Part shown: one piece after another, positions 32,543 through 33,476 of the stretch
Layout of the letters: every line of letters starts with the position of its first letter
Position numbering within the stretch: position 1 is the first letter of the stretch
Assembly: GCA_003132905.1 (NCBI GenBank)
Contig: PKZC01000378.1
Span: 1,518-34,993, forward strand
Origin: Bryobacterales bacterium
Lineage (GTDB): Bacteria > Acidobacteriota > Terriglobia > Bryobacterales > Bryobacteraceae
DNA: 33,476 nucleotides
Direction: 5' to 3'
The notes under the pieces: generated by a model
What the model was told of the DNA's origin: nothing
Databases searched by the model: none
Seen by the model: the letters and a program-made list of their open reading frames with translations, nothing else
Made by a program: the position numbers and the translations under genes

Positions 32543-33024
32543 ATCTTGTATCGGCCGAGATCCTCGTCGTCCAGACTCTCGAGCCACCGCCGCTGTTCCT
32601 CGTCGCTGACCTTATCGGCGGCGGCACTGGAGCGCTTGGAGCTCTTCAGTACAGACTCATCCACGTAGATGGGACAATCCAAGCGCAGCGCCAGGGCAAG
32701 AGCATCGCTCGGCCGCGAATCCACGCTAATCAAGTCGCCGTCTTTGTCGAGCCAGATCACGGCATAGAACGTATCGTCCTTCAACTCGCTGACCACAACC
32801 TTGCGAATGCCGGTTCCCAGGCCGAGCAGCAAGGTCTTGATCAAATCGTGAGTCATAGGCCGGGGCGTCGAAACTTTTTCGATCTCGAGGGCAATTGCAT
32901 TGGCCTCGTAGATCCCCACCCAGATTGGCAGGATGGTATTCCCATTCAGATCCTTGAGCACCACAATTGGCATGTTGGTGACGGGATCCATCATCAATCC
33001 GCGGATTTTCATTTCGACTTCCAT
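32539..33024 (-). CDS. bifunctional nuclease family protein (DUF151)
   Basis: The 161-residue protein carries the bifunctional nuclease core: MDPVTNMPIVVLKD, LPIWVGIYEANAIALEIE, RPMTHDLIKTLL, FYAVIWL and DSRPSDALALALRLDCPIYV. Members have been described with DNase and RNase activity in plants; bacterial roles are not settled. The C-terminal acidic part (SLDDEDLGRY) is typical. ATG 33024 follows a GGGGG-rich ribosome site. It lies 23 bp after the miaB stop, in one run with the 105-aa gene. Confidence 0.88.
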   Translation of the reverse strand: MEVEMKIRGLMMDPVTNMPIVVLKDLNGNTILPIWVGIYEANAIALEIEKVSTPRPMTHDLIKTLLLGLGTGIRKVVVSELKDDTFYAVIWLDKDGDLISVDSRPSDALALALRLDCPIYVDESVLKSSKRSSAAADKVSDEEQRRWLESLDDEDLGRYKM

Positions 33025-33047
33025 ACGGTCCCCCTTTGTGACTACGC

Positions 33048-33476
33048 TCAGTTCACGCGCTCGCCGGCCAATGAGTTCGGACCTGCACGCGTGACGCGGA
33101 CGCTCAAGTACGTACCGGCTAGAGTGGCTCCATCCCGTGGGCTTGGAAACTCCGGATGAATGAAGTTGAGCGGCCGGTTTTGAGTGGTCCTTCCAATCCA
33201 TTGCCCCGTGGCCTGATTATAGCCTTCCACGAAGGCCTCCTCGACGATACCGACCAGCGCGGAATTCCGGCGGATCTGGATGTCGCGCTGCATCTCCTGA
33301 AGGATGGTGAGACGCCGGGTCTTTTCCTCTTCCCTGATGTGATCCTCGAGCGCGAGCGCGGGCGTATTCGGCCGGCGCGAATATTTGAAATTGAATAACG
33401 AATCGTATTGTACTTCTTCGAGCAGCGATAGCGTCTCCTCGAACTCAGCTTCGGTCTCGCCGGGGAACCCGACGAT
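33048..33476 (-). CDS. miaB: MiaB-type tRNA methylthiotransferase, C-terminal part
   Basis: The frame is open to the right window edge, so only the last 142 residues are seen. They begin at IVGFPGETEAEFEETL within the radical SAM domain and include YSRRPNTPA. They end with the TRAM domain (LVGIVEEAFVEGYN ... RTTQNRPLNFIHPE ... GTYLSVRVTRA). MiaB adds a methylthio group to i6A37 of tRNA. The FeS-binding part lies outside the window. MiaB is favoured over RimO or MtaB from the NRPLNF-type TRAM segment, with moderate certainty. Confidence 0.85.
   Translation of the reverse strand: MVGFPGETEAEFEETLSLLEEVQYDSLFNFKYSRRPNTPALALEDHIREEEKTRRLTILQEMQRDIQIRRNSALVGIVEEAFVEGYNQATGQWIGRTTQNRPLNFIHPEFPSPRDGATLAGTYLSVRVTRAGPNSLAGERVN

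Overview
The window looks like a chromosomal segment from an Acidobacteriota genome, most likely the Bryobacterales/Solibacter lineage. The evidence is two large secreted proteins ending in the Solibacter-type C-terminal domain (TIGR03437), one on a TIGR03118 domain and one on NHL repeats. A hopanoid gene (hpnH), an HMBD-type metal-binding protein, a small 'TGCWE' secreted family and a high GC content fit this. I see no IS element, prophage, CRISPR array, tRNA or rRNA. It is mostly housekeeping and envelope genes with lineage-specific secreted proteins.

Layout. 1-3.0 kb: a c-type cytochrome faces a minus-strand trio (NIPSNAP protein, S15-like alpha/beta hydrolase, HMBD metal-binding protein). 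3.2-6.8 kb: a tight plus-strand run of hpnH, a 141-aa Sm-like unknown, a YycJ-like metallo-beta-lactamase-fold hydrolase with an apparent AUA start, and purB. 6.9-7.8 kb: a stand-alone receiver protein and a secreted-protein gene broken by one in-frame TGA. 7.8-11.6 kb: a minus-strand operon rpe, bamD-like lipoprotein, receiver protein, yajQ, alpha/beta hydrolase. 11.6-15.0 kb: a polytopic membrane protein, a compact rsmB, a small zinc-ribbon protein with a likely leaderless start, and a zinc-ribbon/receiver protein coupled to a membrane-anchored unknown. 15.0-18.3 kb: exported amidohydrolase, short charged secreted protein, FAD-dependent oxidoreductase. 18.4-24.8 kb: the two TIGR03437 proteins flank a two-domain exported protein and a DinB protein. 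24.8-28.8 kb: an FtsX-type permease and its LolD-like ATPase diverge from a TesA-like lipase, the same arrangement as E. coli tesA/ybbA/ybbP. 28.8-33.5 kb: HNH endonuclease, a tandem pair of secreted TPR-like paralogues of unknown function, then a minus-strand run of miaB (cut by the window edge), a bifunctional nuclease and a 105-aa unknown.

The most notable signals are small-scale ones. A 14-bp inverted repeat carries a promoter in its left half and the ribosome binding site in its right half (20176-20230). A single TGA sits where a Trp would be expected in an otherwise open gene (7536). A strong Shine-Dalgarno sits in front of AUA instead of AUG (4734-4747). A 19-bp palindrome covers a stop/start junction (9580-9598). 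All eight convergent gene pairs overlap or nearly touch, with no terminator between them. No wholly new multi-gene system is evident; the best candidate for an undescribed family is the tandem paralogue pair at 29479-32215.
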